64,000 nt of DNA from Natronomonas moolapensis 8.8.11 (GTDB lineage Archaea; Halobacteriota; Halobacteria; Halobacteriales; Haloarculaceae). A program made the position numbers and the translations under genes. Below the pieces are notes generated by a model, which was given only the letters and a program-made list of their open reading frames with translations, was not told the origin of the DNA and ran no database searches. The stretch lies in assembly GCF_000591055.1 (NCBI RefSeq), contig NC_020388.1:1488001-1552000 (forward strand), written 5' to 3'. Below, piece after piece: positions 1 to 9,104 of the stretch (position 1 is the stretch's first letter; every line of letters begins with the position of its first letter).

Positions 1-1
1 A

Positions 2-1090
2 CAGGCCGAACGAGCTCGCAAAGAAGGAAACGCAAAAAAAGCAGCTCGATACTATCGACAGTGCGTTGAGGTTCTGCAAGATATTGCCGAGTTAGAGTCT
101 AGTGGACGGCTTACGCAGGAACGGCTTGAGCTGGCAAAGAACCTCAACACTGCGGCTGATCGGCTTGAGAACGATCAACCGCTTGTCAGTGACGAGACTG
201 ATAGCGAATCGTCAACGGGCAGTGGGTCCGGCAGTGGCGGTAATGAGGGACGTCCTGCAGGGGGCGATGGGGATGGCGACGAAGCTGACCCATCTGCGTA
301 TCTCGAAGATCCGCCCGATCTCAGTTTCGGCGACGTTGGTGGGATGACTGATCTCAAGGAAACGCTGAAGGATCAGGTCATAGATCCGCTTGAACGCCCA
401 GAGCTATATGAAGAGTACAACCTCGGCGTTGTCAACGGCGTTCTGTTATATGGGCCACCAGGAACCGGGAAGACGTATATTACAGAAGCACTCGCTGGCG
501 AGCTTGATTACAACTATATCGAAGCCCAGGCGTCGGACATCACCAGTTCCCTCGTCGGTGAAGCTGCCGAGAACATGAGCGAGATGTTCGAAGTCGCCCG
601 GGACAACCAGCCCTGTCTCCTGTTCATGGATGAGATCGAGGCGATTGCTGCCGAACGTAGCGGGGGCTCACAAAAGACGATGAGTGAGAGCCAGATGATC
701 ACTCAGTTTCTCACGGAAATGTCTGAGACCAAAGGTGAAGATGTCGTCGTTGTTAGCGCAACGAATCTCCCTGACGAGATTGATGCCGCGGCATGGCGTC
801 GATTCGACGAGCGAATCGAGGTACCACCGCCGGATGCGACTGCTCGTGGCGCGATTCTCCGAGTTCACCTTCGCGAACGTCCCGTCTTGACCGACGAAAT
901 AGAGTGGGACCAAATCAAGGAACGTACTGATGGCTACTCGGCAAGCGACCTCGAGATTATCGCTTCGACAGCTGCCCGGAAAGCACTCAAAGAAGCTCGT
1001 GCCTCGGATGAAGTTGTCCCGATAACGCAAAAACATCTCGAGATGGCCATCGAGTCGACGAAGTCTAGTCTTGAAGCATGGGATAAATGA
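2..1090 (+). CDS. AAA ATPase with MIT-like helical N-terminus (5' partial)
   Basis: The reading frame is open from base 2, so the start lies before the window; the first in-frame ATG (344) falls inside the conserved AAA region and is not the start. The visible N-terminus is a charged helical segment resembling an MIT domain, followed by a Ser/Gly/Asp-rich linker at about bases 160-300. The AAA core then begins with a FGDVGG motif. It has Walker A GPPGTGKT, Walker B LLFMDEIEA, sensor-1 SATN and the RRFDER arginine-finger region, as in Vps4/CdvC and CDC48 D-domains. These enzymes use ATP to remodel or unfold protein assemblies. The stop overlaps the FHA-like gene by ATGA, so the two are translationally coupled. 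The setting next to a PP2C and kinases suggests that it remodels a phosphorylated complex. The family call is firm; the substrate is unknown. Confidence 0.88.
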   Translation, partial: QAERARKEGNAKKAARYYRQCVEVLQDIAELESSGRLTQERLELAKNLNTAADRLENDQPLVSDETDSESSTGSGSGSGGNEGRPAGGDGDGDEADPSAYLEDPPDLSFGDVGGMTDLKETLKDQVIDPLERPELYEEYNLGVVNGVLLYGPPGTGKTYITEALAGELDYNYIEAQASDITSSLVGEAAENMSEMFEVARDNQPCLLFMDEIEAIAAERSGGSQKTMSESQMITQFLTEMSETKGEDVVVVSATNLPDEIDAAAWRRFDERIEVPPPDATARGAILRVHLRERPVLTDEIEWDQIKERTDGYSASDLEIIASTAARKALKEARASDEVVPITQKHLEMAIESTKSSLEAWDK

Positions 1091-1827
1091 AGAGCTATTT
1101 GACACCCAAACGCGACGCAACCCACGCCGAGACGGTTCGACGAATCCCGATTAACGGGCCCGTTGGGCTCTATCGGCTTGATGACGGAAGCCACGCCGTT
1201 ATTGCTGAGACCGACGATGAAACGATCGAACTTGGCGTCCGAGATGCTGCCGTCTCTCGAAAAAAGGGCGGGTCAGCACCAGTTGAACTCCTCCCCGACG
1301 CTCGTGGAATCCGTGTCCGCAATCAAAATAGCAAGAATCCAGTGAGCGTGAAAACAACCCTCCGTGAGCAACAACTCGCCGAAGGGGAGAATACAGTTAT
1401 CAAGGACGATTGTATCATCGAACTCGGTATCACGACCGAGATTCGCGCAACGGTCGAACGAGACCGTAACACCCTCTCGAAAGAGGAACTTAAGGAAAAG
1501 CTTGGAATGAAACAGGAAGGAGATGTCATGGAGGGTGTATCCCCAGCGGCTCATGCCCGCGCAATAGCGGTCAACTTTAGAAAAGCCACCAACGAATCGG
1601 TTCCTGAATGCCGAAAGTACGCAACCGAATTGAAGAACTTCGTCGCAGAACATGAAGTTGAGGACCCCGATTACGAGCCAGTCCTCGACGAGCTACAACA
1701 GGTAACCAAGCGGCTCGAAAACAAGTCATCTGGGGCACTCCGAGGGAGTGGTATCGACGAAGAGTGGAACGAAGAAATTGACCTGCTAGCAGATCGCGCC
1801 GAGAAGCTGTACGGGCGAGCTGATTGA
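1087..1827 (+). CDS. FHA-like domain protein
   Basis: A 246-residue soluble protein whose ATG overlaps the stop of the AAA gene. Residues about 25-120 have the beta-rich pattern of a forkhead-associated domain, with an LGVRDAAVSR segment and a later NQNSKNPV segment matching the conserved Ser-Arg and Asn turns. The usual His after Ser-Arg is Lys here, so binding to phosphothreonine may be altered. The C-terminal half is helical and charged, without a recognised fold. FHA domains bind phosphothreonine and act as readers for Ser/Thr kinases. The position between an AAA ATPase and a PP2C phosphatase, with three kinases downstream, supports this role. The call rests on pattern and context and needs a profile search. 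Confidence 0.6.
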   Translation: MKSYLTPKRDATHAETVRRIPINGPVGLYRLDDGSHAVIAETDDETIELGVRDAAVSRKKGGSAPVELLPDARGIRVRNQNSKNPVSVKTTLREQQLAEGENTVIKDDCIIELGITTEIRATVERDRNTLSKEELKEKLGMKQEGDVMEGVSPAAHARAIAVNFRKATNESVPECRKYATELKNFVAEHEVEDPDYEPVLDELQQVTKRLENKSSGALRGSGIDEEWNEEIDLLADRAEKLYGRAD

Positions 1828-1857
1828 TCGGTAAACAAGTGTGGAACGCTCTGAATT

Positions 1858-2583
1858 ATGAATACACACGAATTAACGGACGTTGGAATAAAAAGGGATG
1901 CGAACGAAGACGCCGTTCTGACAGCCTCAATCGGGGAACAGTACCTACTGGTTGTTGCGGACGGAATGGGAGGTCACGCTGCCGGTGACGTTGCAAGCGA
2001 TATTGCGACGACCCAAATCGAAGAGATTGTTGCGAACTCGCTTCCAGCTGAGGAAACCGAGTACGAAGCTATACTTGCAAATGCGATCTCTGCGGCTAAC
2101 AGAGAGATACATGCTCACGCTACAGATGACCCATCATTATCTGGAATGGGGACGACCGTCGTCGCGGCAATCATTGATGAAGCTGAGGCGACTGTCGCAA
2201 ACGTCGGTGATAGTCGGTGTTATCATATCGACGATGATATTGAGCAGGTAACCATTGACCAGTCGCTCGTCCAAGAGTTGATTGAAGCGGGTGAGATCAC
2301 GGAAGCTGAAGCTAAGGATCACCCACAGCGAAACGTCATCTCACAGTCGCTTGGAACAACGGACGATGTCGAGCCGGACTTCTATACGCAGGGTATCGAC
2401 GGGACGCTTCTACTCTGCTCTGACGGTCTTACTGAAGAAGTCTCCGACAGCAACATCGCAAAAATAGTTAGTGAGGAACCGACACTGACTGAGACGGCAG
2501 AAACCCTCGTTCACCGCGCAAATCAGAACGGCGGGAGTGATAATATAACCGTTGCAGTATGTACGAGATCTGAGGAAGAATGA
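1858..2583 (+). CDS. PP2C-family Ser/Thr protein phosphatase
   Basis: A 241-residue single-domain phosphatase close to the usual bacterial PP2C length. The metal-binding motifs are all present: RDANED near residue 13, VADGMGG near 37, ANVGDSR near 115, a DQSLV segment in place of the usual DHSLV, LLCSDGL near 180 and GGSDNITV near 225. It should be a cytoplasmic Mn/Mg-dependent enzyme that removes phosphate from Ser/Thr. It lies 30 bp after the FHA-like gene on the same strand and converges on the first kinase gene. The obvious inference is that it reverses the action of the three neighbouring kinases. Confidence 0.92.
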   Translation: MNTHELTDVGIKRDANEDAVLTASIGEQYLLVVADGMGGHAAGDVASDIATTQIEEIVANSLPAEETEYEAILANAISAANREIHAHATDDPSLSGMGTTVVAAIIDEAEATVANVGDSRCYHIDDDIEQVTIDQSLVQELIEAGEITEAEAKDHPQRNVISQSLGTTDDVEPDFYTQGIDGTLLLCSDGLTEEVSDSNIAKIVSEEPTLTETAETLVHRANQNGGSDNITVAVCTRSEEE

Positions 2584-2633
2584 GCGAGATATGCGTCTCT
2601 CACTACCTTGACCTACGATGCGTCTAAATCGAG

Positions 2634-5192
2634 CTATTGATACCTGTTGAGCAATTCCCGCAGGTCGTTCCTGAACAGCACAACTGAGTCGTATCTGTTA
2701 GATTTTTCTTTGGCCAATGCCGTCAGCAGGACCTGATCCAAGCCTTCCGGTACATCCGCAAGTTCGCTTGGTGGGGTTGGTTGTGTATGTAAAGCATTAT
2801 ACATCGCTTCTGCCGGCTCACCACTAAACGGTGGCTCTCCAGTAATCAAATTATAACAGACCGCGCCAAGTTGATAGATATCCGTAATATCGTCGGTTGC
2901 GCCATATTCGTCATCAAACTGCTCTGGTGCCGCGTAGTGGGGCGACATCCCTTCGACGCTTCCAGGATGTTCGAGCAAATGTTTCGATAAGCCCCAGTCA
3001 GCTATCTTTGGTACGTCCCATGCGTCTTGGACTGTACGAAACAGGATATTCTCAGGTTTTAAATCGAGATGCGCCACTCCTCGCCGATGTGCGTGGTGAA
3101 GCCCGTTTGTAATGGCAATACTAGTCCAGAGCGCTTGCTGGATATCCATCTCGCCATTCCTTTCGCCGAGATGTCCCCCGTCCATGTGCTCCATCGCAAT
3201 CCATGGCAGTGGATTGCTGCCATATTCTACGATACCGACAATATGATCATTGGAATCTAACTTGCTCCATATCTCAGCCTCTTTGAGCAGTCGTTCGATA
3301 TCATCAGTATGGAGCGTGCCATGCATTCGAGGCTCCTTGATTGCCAACGCTATATCCCCGTCGGCTGTCGGTAGTGTCGCCTTCATTACGTCGGCGTTCC
3401 CACCCTCCCCGATGGGTTCTCTATTCGTTAGCTTATCATATTCTACTTCCACACTAGGAACAGTTGGGATCTTATCCGGAGAATACAGGACCTTGCTTTG
3501 GGCCGTCTCCCTCTCTTTTGAGTTTAGTGTGAGCTCAGAAGTTGTGTCTAGTGATCTCTCCGATGCAGTGGTCTCTGGGGAGCTTGTTGTTTCAGTCTCC
3601 TCCATATCATCAGTATCTGTATTTTCGCCCTGTCTGGTCAGCCACCACTCTTTGACCCGACTGGGACTGAGGTATCCGAACAACACAGGGAGGACCTGAG
3701 CTGAACCATCGGTTGCTTGCTCTGTGCTCTCGTCCGGTTCCGTAGTATCATCTTCGTCAAACTCCTCGGCAAGCCACTCCTCAAACTCATCATCGGTAAC
3801 CGCATCTGCCTCCATACCGATTACTCCACCAAATGGCTCGTCGTTATCTGGAGTTTCCTCTTCAGTATCGTTTCCTCTTCGAGCAAGCCACCATAGACCA
3901 GCCCCCCCGATCCCAAGCCCACCAACTGCAGCGGGAAGAACGTTCTCTGCTTCCTCCGGGAGCACTCCAGGGCTAGCATCAAGATCTATATCGGGTACGC
4001 TATCCGCATCTATGCGTGGTCTGCCGGCCAGTATTCCAGCCTCTGTAAGCGCGGTCACTCCGTTGGTTGTCCCTAAATAGATATTTCCGTCAGCGATCGC
4101 CGGTGTGCTGTACGTTGCCCCAGTAACTTCGTATGACCACCTTTCGTTTCCATCAGATCTGTTTAATCCGTGAATGATACCCCGACTATCCAGTACGTAG
4201 ACTAGGTTACCAGCAATTGCGGGCTGAACATCGCCGGCGCGTATTTTATACTGCCACCGTACGTCGCCGTTTGAGGAATCCAGCGCATAAAGATCCTTAC
4301 CGATGACGAGCACAGTCTGCTCGGCTACACTTGCTGAGGAACTTCCGGAACCAGCCGTATCGAACCGCCACTTCTCGGTTCCCTCAGTTGTACTCACCGC
4401 GTGTAATATTCCGCCATCGTCGACAATATATACAGTTCCGTTCGCGACTGAAGGCGCGTTTTCAACTGCATTATCTGTCTCGTGGTACCACTTTTCAGAT
4501 CCTGTATCTGCAGAAAACGCATATAATCCAGTGTCGACTGAATCGCCGATATAGACGGTGTCATCAGCGACCGCTAATGACGAGCGGAGAAAGCTACCAG
4601 ATGGCGATGGTGACTCCCACTCCTTGGAGCCATCAGTAGCCGAAATGGCATACACATGATTGCCTCCACTAATATAAACAGTCCCGGCATCAACTCTCGG
4701 TTGGGTTTCGCCATTATTCAGTTCGTATGTCCACTGTTCGGTTCTATCATGTGTCGATAGCGCATATAGTGTTCCAGTTTCACCGTTTGGATCGCTGGCG
4801 ACGAAAACAGCGTTATTCGCGACAGAGGGCGATCCAAATGAAGTGTTAGTTCTGTCCCCAAATGTCCAGCGCTTGGTCCCGTCTTCCGTTGCCAGCGCGT
4901 AGAAACCAGAATCACCGCCAACGTAGACAGTTGCGCCAACAACTACCACGTCTGTAGTTATTCCCTGCGGACCAACATCCTCAAAGATCCAGGCCTGTCT
5001 GATGTCACCTGTTGGTCCAGTATTGCTTGCCGCATACCCCGTATTGGCGCTGATATATCCCGACTGGTGCCACCCTTCTGATATCGAACGGTCCTCAGCT
5101 ACGAAATCTGATGCTTGAAAAGGTGACCCGACAAAAACAGCCCCTCCTACAGACTGTAAGAACTGCCGACGGCCAGCCTTTTCATGAGCCAT
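2634..5192 (-). CDS. Receptor-like Ser/Thr kinase with exported PQQ beta-propeller
   Basis: About 852 residues from the ATG at 5192. A further in-frame start exists at 5261, but 5192 places a twin-arginine signal (GRRQFLQSVGG) at residue 6. PQQ-like repeats (W/Y-rich blades with DG-x-K/R-W motifs) fill about residues 40-400. A hydrophobic segment (LGIGGAGLWWLA) lies near 430, then an acidic linker, then a kinase domain from about 590 to the end. The kinase has a GEGGNADV loop, AIK lysine, HLDLKPEN catalytic loop and ADWGLSK in place of DFG. Topology is probably propeller outside and kinase inside, like bacterial PknD-type receptors. The propeller may bind a quinone-like or other ligand, which is inferred. 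It is convergent with the PP2C gene. Confidence 0.9.
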   Translation of the reverse strand: MAHEKAGRRQFLQSVGGAVFVGSPFQASDFVAEDRSISEGWHQSGYISANTGYAASNTGPTGDIRQAWIFEDVGPQGITTDVVVVGATVYVGGDSGFYALATEDGTKRWTFGDRTNTSFGSPSVANNAVFVASDPNGETGTLYALSTHDRTEQWTYELNNGETQPRVDAGTVYISGGNHVYAISATDGSKEWESPSPSGSFLRSSLAVADDTVYIGDSVDTGLYAFSADTGSEKWYHETDNAVENAPSVANGTVYIVDDGGILHAVSTTEGTEKWRFDTAGSGSSSASVAEQTVLVIGKDLYALDSSNGDVRWQYKIRAGDVQPAIAGNLVYVLDSRGIIHGLNRSDGNERWSYEVTGATYSTPAIADGNIYLGTTNGVTALTEAGILAGRPRIDADSVPDIDLDASPGVLPEEAENVLPAAVGGLGIGGAGLWWLARRGNDTEEETPDNDEPFGGVIGMEADAVTDDEFEEWLAEEFDEDDTTEPDESTEQATDGSAQVLPVLFGYLSPSRVKEWWLTRQGENTDTDDMEETETTSSPETTASERSLDTTSELTLNSKERETAQSKVLYSPDKIPTVPSVEVEYDKLTNREPIGEGGNADVMKATLPTADGDIALAIKEPRMHGTLHTDDIERLLKEAEIWSKLDSNDHIVGIVEYGSNPLPWIAMEHMDGGHLGERNGEMDIQQALWTSIAITNGLHHAHRRGVAHLDLKPENILFRTVQDAWDVPKIADWGLSKHLLEHPGSVEGMSPHYAAPEQFDDEYGATDDITDIYQLGAVCYNLITGEPPFSGEPAEAMYNALHTQPTPPSELADVPEGLDQVLLTALAKEKSNRYDSVVLFRNDLRELLNRYQ

Positions 5193-5294
5193 TGTATTCT
5201 TAATGTGAGCTAAGACAAAAAAGCTATTCTCATACAGCGCTGTAGAGCCATCAGATATCACCGTACTGTTTTTATCAGAACTCGACGAAAAAAT

Positions 5295-5422
5295 TGCCGT
5301 GTTGAATAGCGGTCTCTGAGCTAGGCTGAAGCGACATTGACTTTGAGGCCGCTTAGTAGTAGCCTCTGATACACCGACTCAAAGTCCGACCTCCCCAGCC
5401 AACAGCGCTATTCAACACAGCA
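5295..5422. mobile_element. MITE-like element, no coding capacity
   Basis: A 128-bp segment bounded by inverted repeats TGCCGTGTTGAATAGCG (left) and, on the other strand, TGCTGTGTTGAATAGCG, 17 bp with one mismatch. The flanks are GAAAAAAT (5287-5294) and CAAAAAAT (5423-5430), an almost perfect 8-bp target duplication. It contains no reading frame of note. It lies between the divergent starts of two kinase genes, so it may have brought or split promoter signals. No transposase with these ends is present in the window, so the parent element is unknown. Confidence 0.7.
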
Positions 5423-5496
5423 CAAAAAATAGCGGCTGAGGGCAATCTATACGTGGCTTTGGAACGCCATATATATCATCATCAACTCGATATCAG

Positions 5497-6771
5497 ATGA
5501 CTCTTAATCCAAACGAGTACGAACTGATCCCGGATCAAACGCTGGAATCGCCAGATATCGATATTGACCGCAATTCTCTGGAAGAATTGGAACATATCGG
5601 AAGTGGCGGAACAGCCGATGTGACGAAGATGCGGACGGAAAGCGGTACCGTAGTCGCACTCAAACAGCCACGCTTCCGGGAAACCCTCGACCATCGCACT
5701 ACGGACAGCTTCACCTCCGAGGCAAAAACATGGGCACAACTGGACGATATTACGGGCGTAGTTGACGTTATCGACTGGGGTTCAACGCCGGTTCCGTGGA
5801 TTGCGTTGGAGTACATGGATGGCGGGTCGCTTGCTGCCCGGATTGGGGAAACATCTATTGAGGAGTCTCTGTGGATTAGTTACTGCGTAGCCGACGCTGT
5901 TCACCAGGCACATCGGCGCGGTGTCGCTCACTTTGATTTAAAGCCTGATAACGTACTGTTCCGCTCAACTGCGACGAAGACATGGGACCTCCTGAAAGTG
6001 AGCGATTGGGGGCTTGCAAAGCAACTGTTACATGACTCACGCGATGTCAATGGGCTCTCTCCACGCTATTCGGCACCAGAACAGCTTGATCCCGACACCA
6101 GTGGGTCGCCGGATGATCTCACTGATATCTACCAGCTTGGCGTAATCGTATATGAACTCTTGACCGGTGAGCCGCCGTTCTCAGGGGATTCCCAAACGAT
6201 AATCAGCGGCCACCTCGCCGAGTCACCGGCACAACCCAGCAAAGTGAGCGACGCCCTGCCAACAGCTGTTGATACTGTCGTTGGAACGGCTCTCGCGAAA
6301 AAGAAAGCCGACCGGTACGAATCCATGCTTGATTTCCGTCGTGATATAGCGACACTATTCCGCGCTGTCGCGCTTGATGCTCCCGCTTCGTCTATTTCCT
6401 ACGACGATCAGTCGAAGTCATCCCCGGCTGCTGATTTTGATCCCTCGGTATCGGAAGACTCCAAGACTACCGTTGAGCCAGACGATCATTTCGCCGCTGG
6501 AAGCAACCTCCGGAACGACGCTGATTCTCCCGGTGTCTTAGATTCGATCCAAGAACACTCGAAAAGCGACGAGAACAGGAAGTTTCCTTGGCAGCAACGG
6601 GAGAATGCACCGGGATTGAATGACGTTGAACAGACCACCAGTCGCGAGGGGTCGCCTGCACTAGACGGTATGAAATCAAAAACAAAAGAGAATCATAAAG
6701 AGCAGTCGCAGGATTCGGCTCAAGTGCTGTCCATGCTCCTATCCGTATTAAAAAGGCTGTTTGGTAGTTGA
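5497..6771 (+). CDS. Soluble Ser/Thr protein kinase
   Basis: 424 residues. The kinase domain covers about residues 28-285: Gly loop GSGGTADV near 34, Lys in VALKQPR, HFDLKPDN near 144, SDWGLAK near 169, SPRYSAPEQ near 190 and DIYQLG. The rest is an acidic, low-complexity tail ending in a short hydrophobic stretch (VLSMLLSVLKRLFG) that could touch the membrane. No signal peptide or clear transmembrane segment is seen, so it is probably cytoplasmic. The catalytic loop lacks the HRD arginine and has DWG for DFG, as in the other two kinases. It is divergent from the PQQ kinase, with the MITE in the shared upstream region. It probably works in the same pathway; its substrate could be the FHA-like or AAA protein. 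Confidence 0.9.
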   Translation: MTLNPNEYELIPDQTLESPDIDIDRNSLEELEHIGSGGTADVTKMRTESGTVVALKQPRFRETLDHRTTDSFTSEAKTWAQLDDITGVVDVIDWGSTPVPWIALEYMDGGSLAARIGETSIEESLWISYCVADAVHQAHRRGVAHFDLKPDNVLFRSTATKTWDLLKVSDWGLAKQLLHDSRDVNGLSPRYSAPEQLDPDTSGSPDDLTDIYQLGVIVYELLTGEPPFSGDSQTIISGHLAESPAQPSKVSDALPTAVDTVVGTALAKKKADRYESMLDFRRDIATLFRAVALDAPASSISYDDQSKSSPAADFDPSVSEDSKTTVEPDDHFAAGSNLRNDADSPGVLDSIQEHSKSDENRKFPWQQRENAPGLNDVEQTTSREGSPALDGMKSKTKENHKEQSQDSAQVLSMLLSVLKRLFGS

Positions 6772-6789
6772 TCTCCGCGGGGATACGTT

Positions 6790-6832
6790 CCGGTATACTG
6801 TTTCATTTGCAAAGTATACCGGTAAGAAATAT
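6790..6832. promoter_or_regulatory. Perfect 10-bp inverted repeat after kinase gene
   Basis: CCGGTATACT (6790-6799) and AGTATACCGG (6823-6832) form a perfect inverted repeat around a 23-nt spacer, 18 bp after the stop of the soluble kinase gene. It could be a transcription terminator stem, a regulator site, or the ends of a very small insertion. There is no T-run directly after it, so a plain terminator is not obvious. Confidence 0.45.
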
Positions 6833-6912
6833 AGCCCCTAGTGCGGATTTGATTCATTAATTCGCAGAAATATTTTCAATTTCTGTCCCGTAGGAACATT
6901 TTAACTTATGTT

Positions 6913-8189
6913 CTCAGCTTTGCACGTTGAAGTAGTAGCGTGACGAAGGAAGTGACAAGGACGGATGATGCCGATTACAGACTTCTTATCGTGCACGCGC
7001 GTGTTCGACGAGTTTGAGTCGTTGTCTCCGGCACAACGTCATCACGCGAAAACTTACGCCACAGGTCTTGTTGCGGCCAGCAACAAGACCGTGGCGGGCA
7101 TCGCACGCGAAGTTCTCCCAGCACAGGGCAAGCGTGCTCTCAATAAGTTCCTCACTGAGTACGACTGGGACGAACGGCAGTTCAACCACGAACGCCTCGA
7201 AGAACTCCAGAAACACGGTGAGACACGGTGGTCGAAAAAGGGCTACATCATCCTTGACGACACGATCACCGAGAAAGCCGGGGACGAAGTCCCCGGCGTC
7301 GGGCGCTTCTACGATCACGCTGAAGGTGACACCGTCTGGGGTCAAGACCTCATCTACGCCTTCTACGCTGACGACAAAACCGCCTATCCACTCACCTTTC
7401 GCCTCTATGAACAGCAAGACGAGGATAACCAGAACCACGACACAAAGTACGATTTGGCCCGTGAGATCATCACTGAACTCGAAAACGAGGTAGGTGTCCC
7501 GGCGGATACCTACCTCTTCGACTCGTGGTTCGCCCACGATTCTGGCCTCCCTGAACGCATCGAATCCTACGACAAGGACTGGATCGGCCCGCTCCGGAGC
7601 AACCGCAAGGTGACCTACGCCGGCGAGGAAATTCGCGTCGATGCGCTGGCAGAGCGCATCGACACGACTGAACGCGACATCGAGGACGATACCTATCACA
7701 TCTGGACGAAGAAGCTTCCCGTCTCCCAGCTGGGAGACGTGAAGCTGGCTATTGCCGAAAAAGAGGCCGAAGAGGACGAAGAGAACCCGGTCAAGTACCT
7801 CGCTACGAACAAAATTGACGCACCGACCGAGCACGTGATTCGCTCCTACGGGATGCGATGGCGAATCGAGACGTTCTTCGAGGACTCGAAACAGGATTTA
7901 GGCTTGGGAGACTGCGAGATGCAGACCGAAGAAGGTGCCAGTCGGCACTGGCACCTTCTGATGGCTGCCTACAGTCTCGTTCGTCTTGATCTTGAGTCGA
8001 GCGCCTTGGGGACGGTTCGCTCGAAGGCGTCATCGCTTCGAGCGAACCTCGAACATTCCCTGAAAGAAGCCGTCTACAACCTTCTCTCGTGGGTTCGAGA
8101 CAACGATGACCGAGGCGTCGACGATCTCATGGAAGAGATTGATCACCTCTTCGTTCACTCAACTGCTGACGCTAACGTGCAAAGCTGAG
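6913..8189 (+). mobile_element. IS4/IS701-type insertion sequence, intact
   Basis: A 1277-bp element with perfect 16-bp terminal inverted repeats CTCAGCTTTGCACGTT (6913-6928 and, inverted, 8174-8189). It is flanked by a 7-bp direct repeat TTATGTT (6906-6912 and 8190-8196), which marks a single, recent insertion. It carries one transposase gene whose stop codon lies within the right terminal repeat. The element sits between the soluble kinase gene and a small reading frame. Confidence 0.92.
6965..8188 (+). CDS. IS4/IS701-superfamily DDE transposase
   Basis: 407 residues, a full-length transposase. The N-terminal helical domain is followed by an RNase-H-like DDE core: Asp in IILDDTITEK, Asp in YLFDSWFAHD and Glu in the YGMRWRIETFFEDSKQ signature (the Y-R-E-K type motif of the IS4 superfamily). 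It would cut and paste the surrounding element. A second ATG directly follows the first, so the start could be 6965 or 6968. The exact family (IS701 or another IS4 branch) is my best reading, not confirmed; the 7-bp target duplication is longer than usual for IS701. Confidence 0.9.
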   Translation: MMPITDFLSCTRVFDEFESLSPAQRHHAKTYATGLVAASNKTVAGIAREVLPAQGKRALNKFLTEYDWDERQFNHERLEELQKHGETRWSKKGYIILDDTITEKAGDEVPGVGRFYDHAEGDTVWGQDLIYAFYADDKTAYPLTFRLYEQQDEDNQNHDTKYDLAREIITELENEVGVPADTYLFDSWFAHDSGLPERIESYDKDWIGPLRSNRKVTYAGEEIRVDALAERIDTTERDIEDDTYHIWTKKLPVSQLGDVKLAIAEKEAEEDEENPVKYLATNKIDAPTEHVIRSYGMRWRIETFFEDSKQDLGLGDCEMQTEEGASRHWHLLMAAYSLVRLDLESSALGTVRSKASSLRANLEHSLKEAVYNLLSWVRDNDDRGVDDLMEEIDHLFVHSTADANVQS

Positions 8190-8213
8190 TTATGTTGTAG
8201 CGTACCATCTACC

Positions 8214-8351
8214 GTGCGAGTCTCGTCAGTAATTTTCGATGACAGCAGTACTGTCAGTGAAGAAAACGCGCGGGCGTTGGCGATTCACGAGGCGGTACGC
8301 GACGGGATTGAGGGGCATTTCAACCAACAGTGGTCCCGGCTGAAATTATAG
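8214..8351 (+). other. Small reading frame next to the IS (possible short gene or gene tail)
   Basis: A 45-codon frame from a GTG at 8214 to TAG at 8349, just after the right target duplication of the IS. It is acidic and ends in HFNQQWSRLKL. Upstream of the IS the same frame meets a stop codon, so it is not the tail of a long gene cut by that IS. An AT-rich TTTTAACTT segment on the left side of the insertion could have been its promoter. No homology is recognised. It may be a small gene with a disrupted promoter or a degenerate remnant. Confidence 0.3.
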
Positions 8352-8403
8352 TAGACACCAGAAGTAATTACTCACATTAAGAACAGAGAGTTTGTCGAGA
8401 GCA

Positions 8404-9056
8404 GTGTCAATCGTCGTCGGTGTCTGCTTCGGCGTTGCTGAAACAGTTTGAAAAACTGGTAGTTCGTCGTTTTACCTCTCGAAGGACACGTTTGACGCTA
8501 TTCCGATTTCCATGGCGTTCATATCTGAAATCGAGGCTGTGGCGGCGACAGACGTCTTTCAGTGAGTGCGAGCCATCTACGAGAAATACCGCGTCGTCAA
8601 CGTCATGTTTCTCGCGGAGTTCGGCAAAGAACGCGTGAGAGATTACCTTGTTTGTCGTCGGTTCAGGCGTTGTGTACAGTAATTTGCTTGTCTCAGGATC
8701 GACAGCAGCGTACAGCCAGTACTGCTCATTATTGAGTCGGATCATGGTCTCATCCACCGCAACGTGATCCGGATTCCGACCAGATTCGGGCTGTAGATCT
8801 GCCCTCTGAACCCAGTTGTGAATAGTAGATTGAGCTCGACTGACACCGAATATCTCAAGAATAGAAATGGTATTCGAAAGTGATAGGCCAGCTAAATGGA
8901 GTTGAATACCAAGCTTCATCAGTAATCTCGGTGTCGCTTCTCGCTCCACAAAACCTAATTCGATCTCGTCCAAACAGCCGTTGAGGTGGGCGTTTTTGGG
9001 CATAGAGCACTCAAAAAACGTACCGCCTCACTTTTCACTCTTATCTGAACACCGCC
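8404..9056 (-). mobile_element. Truncated IS6-family element (copy 1)
   Basis: The right end GGCGGTGTTCAGATAAG (on the minus strand, ending at 9056) matches the two complete 697-bp copies at 36663-37359 and 52421-53117. The left end is missing: similarity stops near 8404, about 44 bp before the expected end, so the terminal repeat and the end of the transposase gene are lost. No target duplication can be found. It is a fossil copy lying between the IS4-type element and the halocyanin-kinase gene. Confidence 0.88.
8407..9003 (-). pseudogene. IS6-family transposase, truncated and mutated
   Basis: 198 codons against 211 in the two intact copies; the C-terminal WLRSFAFAWNQLI segment is gone. The first two catalytic Asp are visible (AVDETMIRL and LVDGSHSL). 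The Glu of the DDE triad, in NSVERVFRE of the intact copies, reads NSVKRVLRE here, a Glu to Lys change. The protein is therefore probably inactive even apart from the truncation. Confidence 0.85.
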
Positions 9057-9104
9057 GCCGAACTGATGCAAATATTTGTAAACTACCTCCTAATAGTGTG
9101 CTTC

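Noticed and set aside
668-1120. 150-codon minus-strand frame opposite the AAA gene
   Set aside because: It is the antisense shadow of a conserved AAA domain; it has no domain and poor haloarchaeal amino-acid composition.
6986-7834. 282-codon minus-strand frame opposite the IS4-type transposase
   Set aside because: It lies wholly within the transposase gene on the other strand and has the Val/Phe-rich look of a shadow frame in GC-rich DNA.
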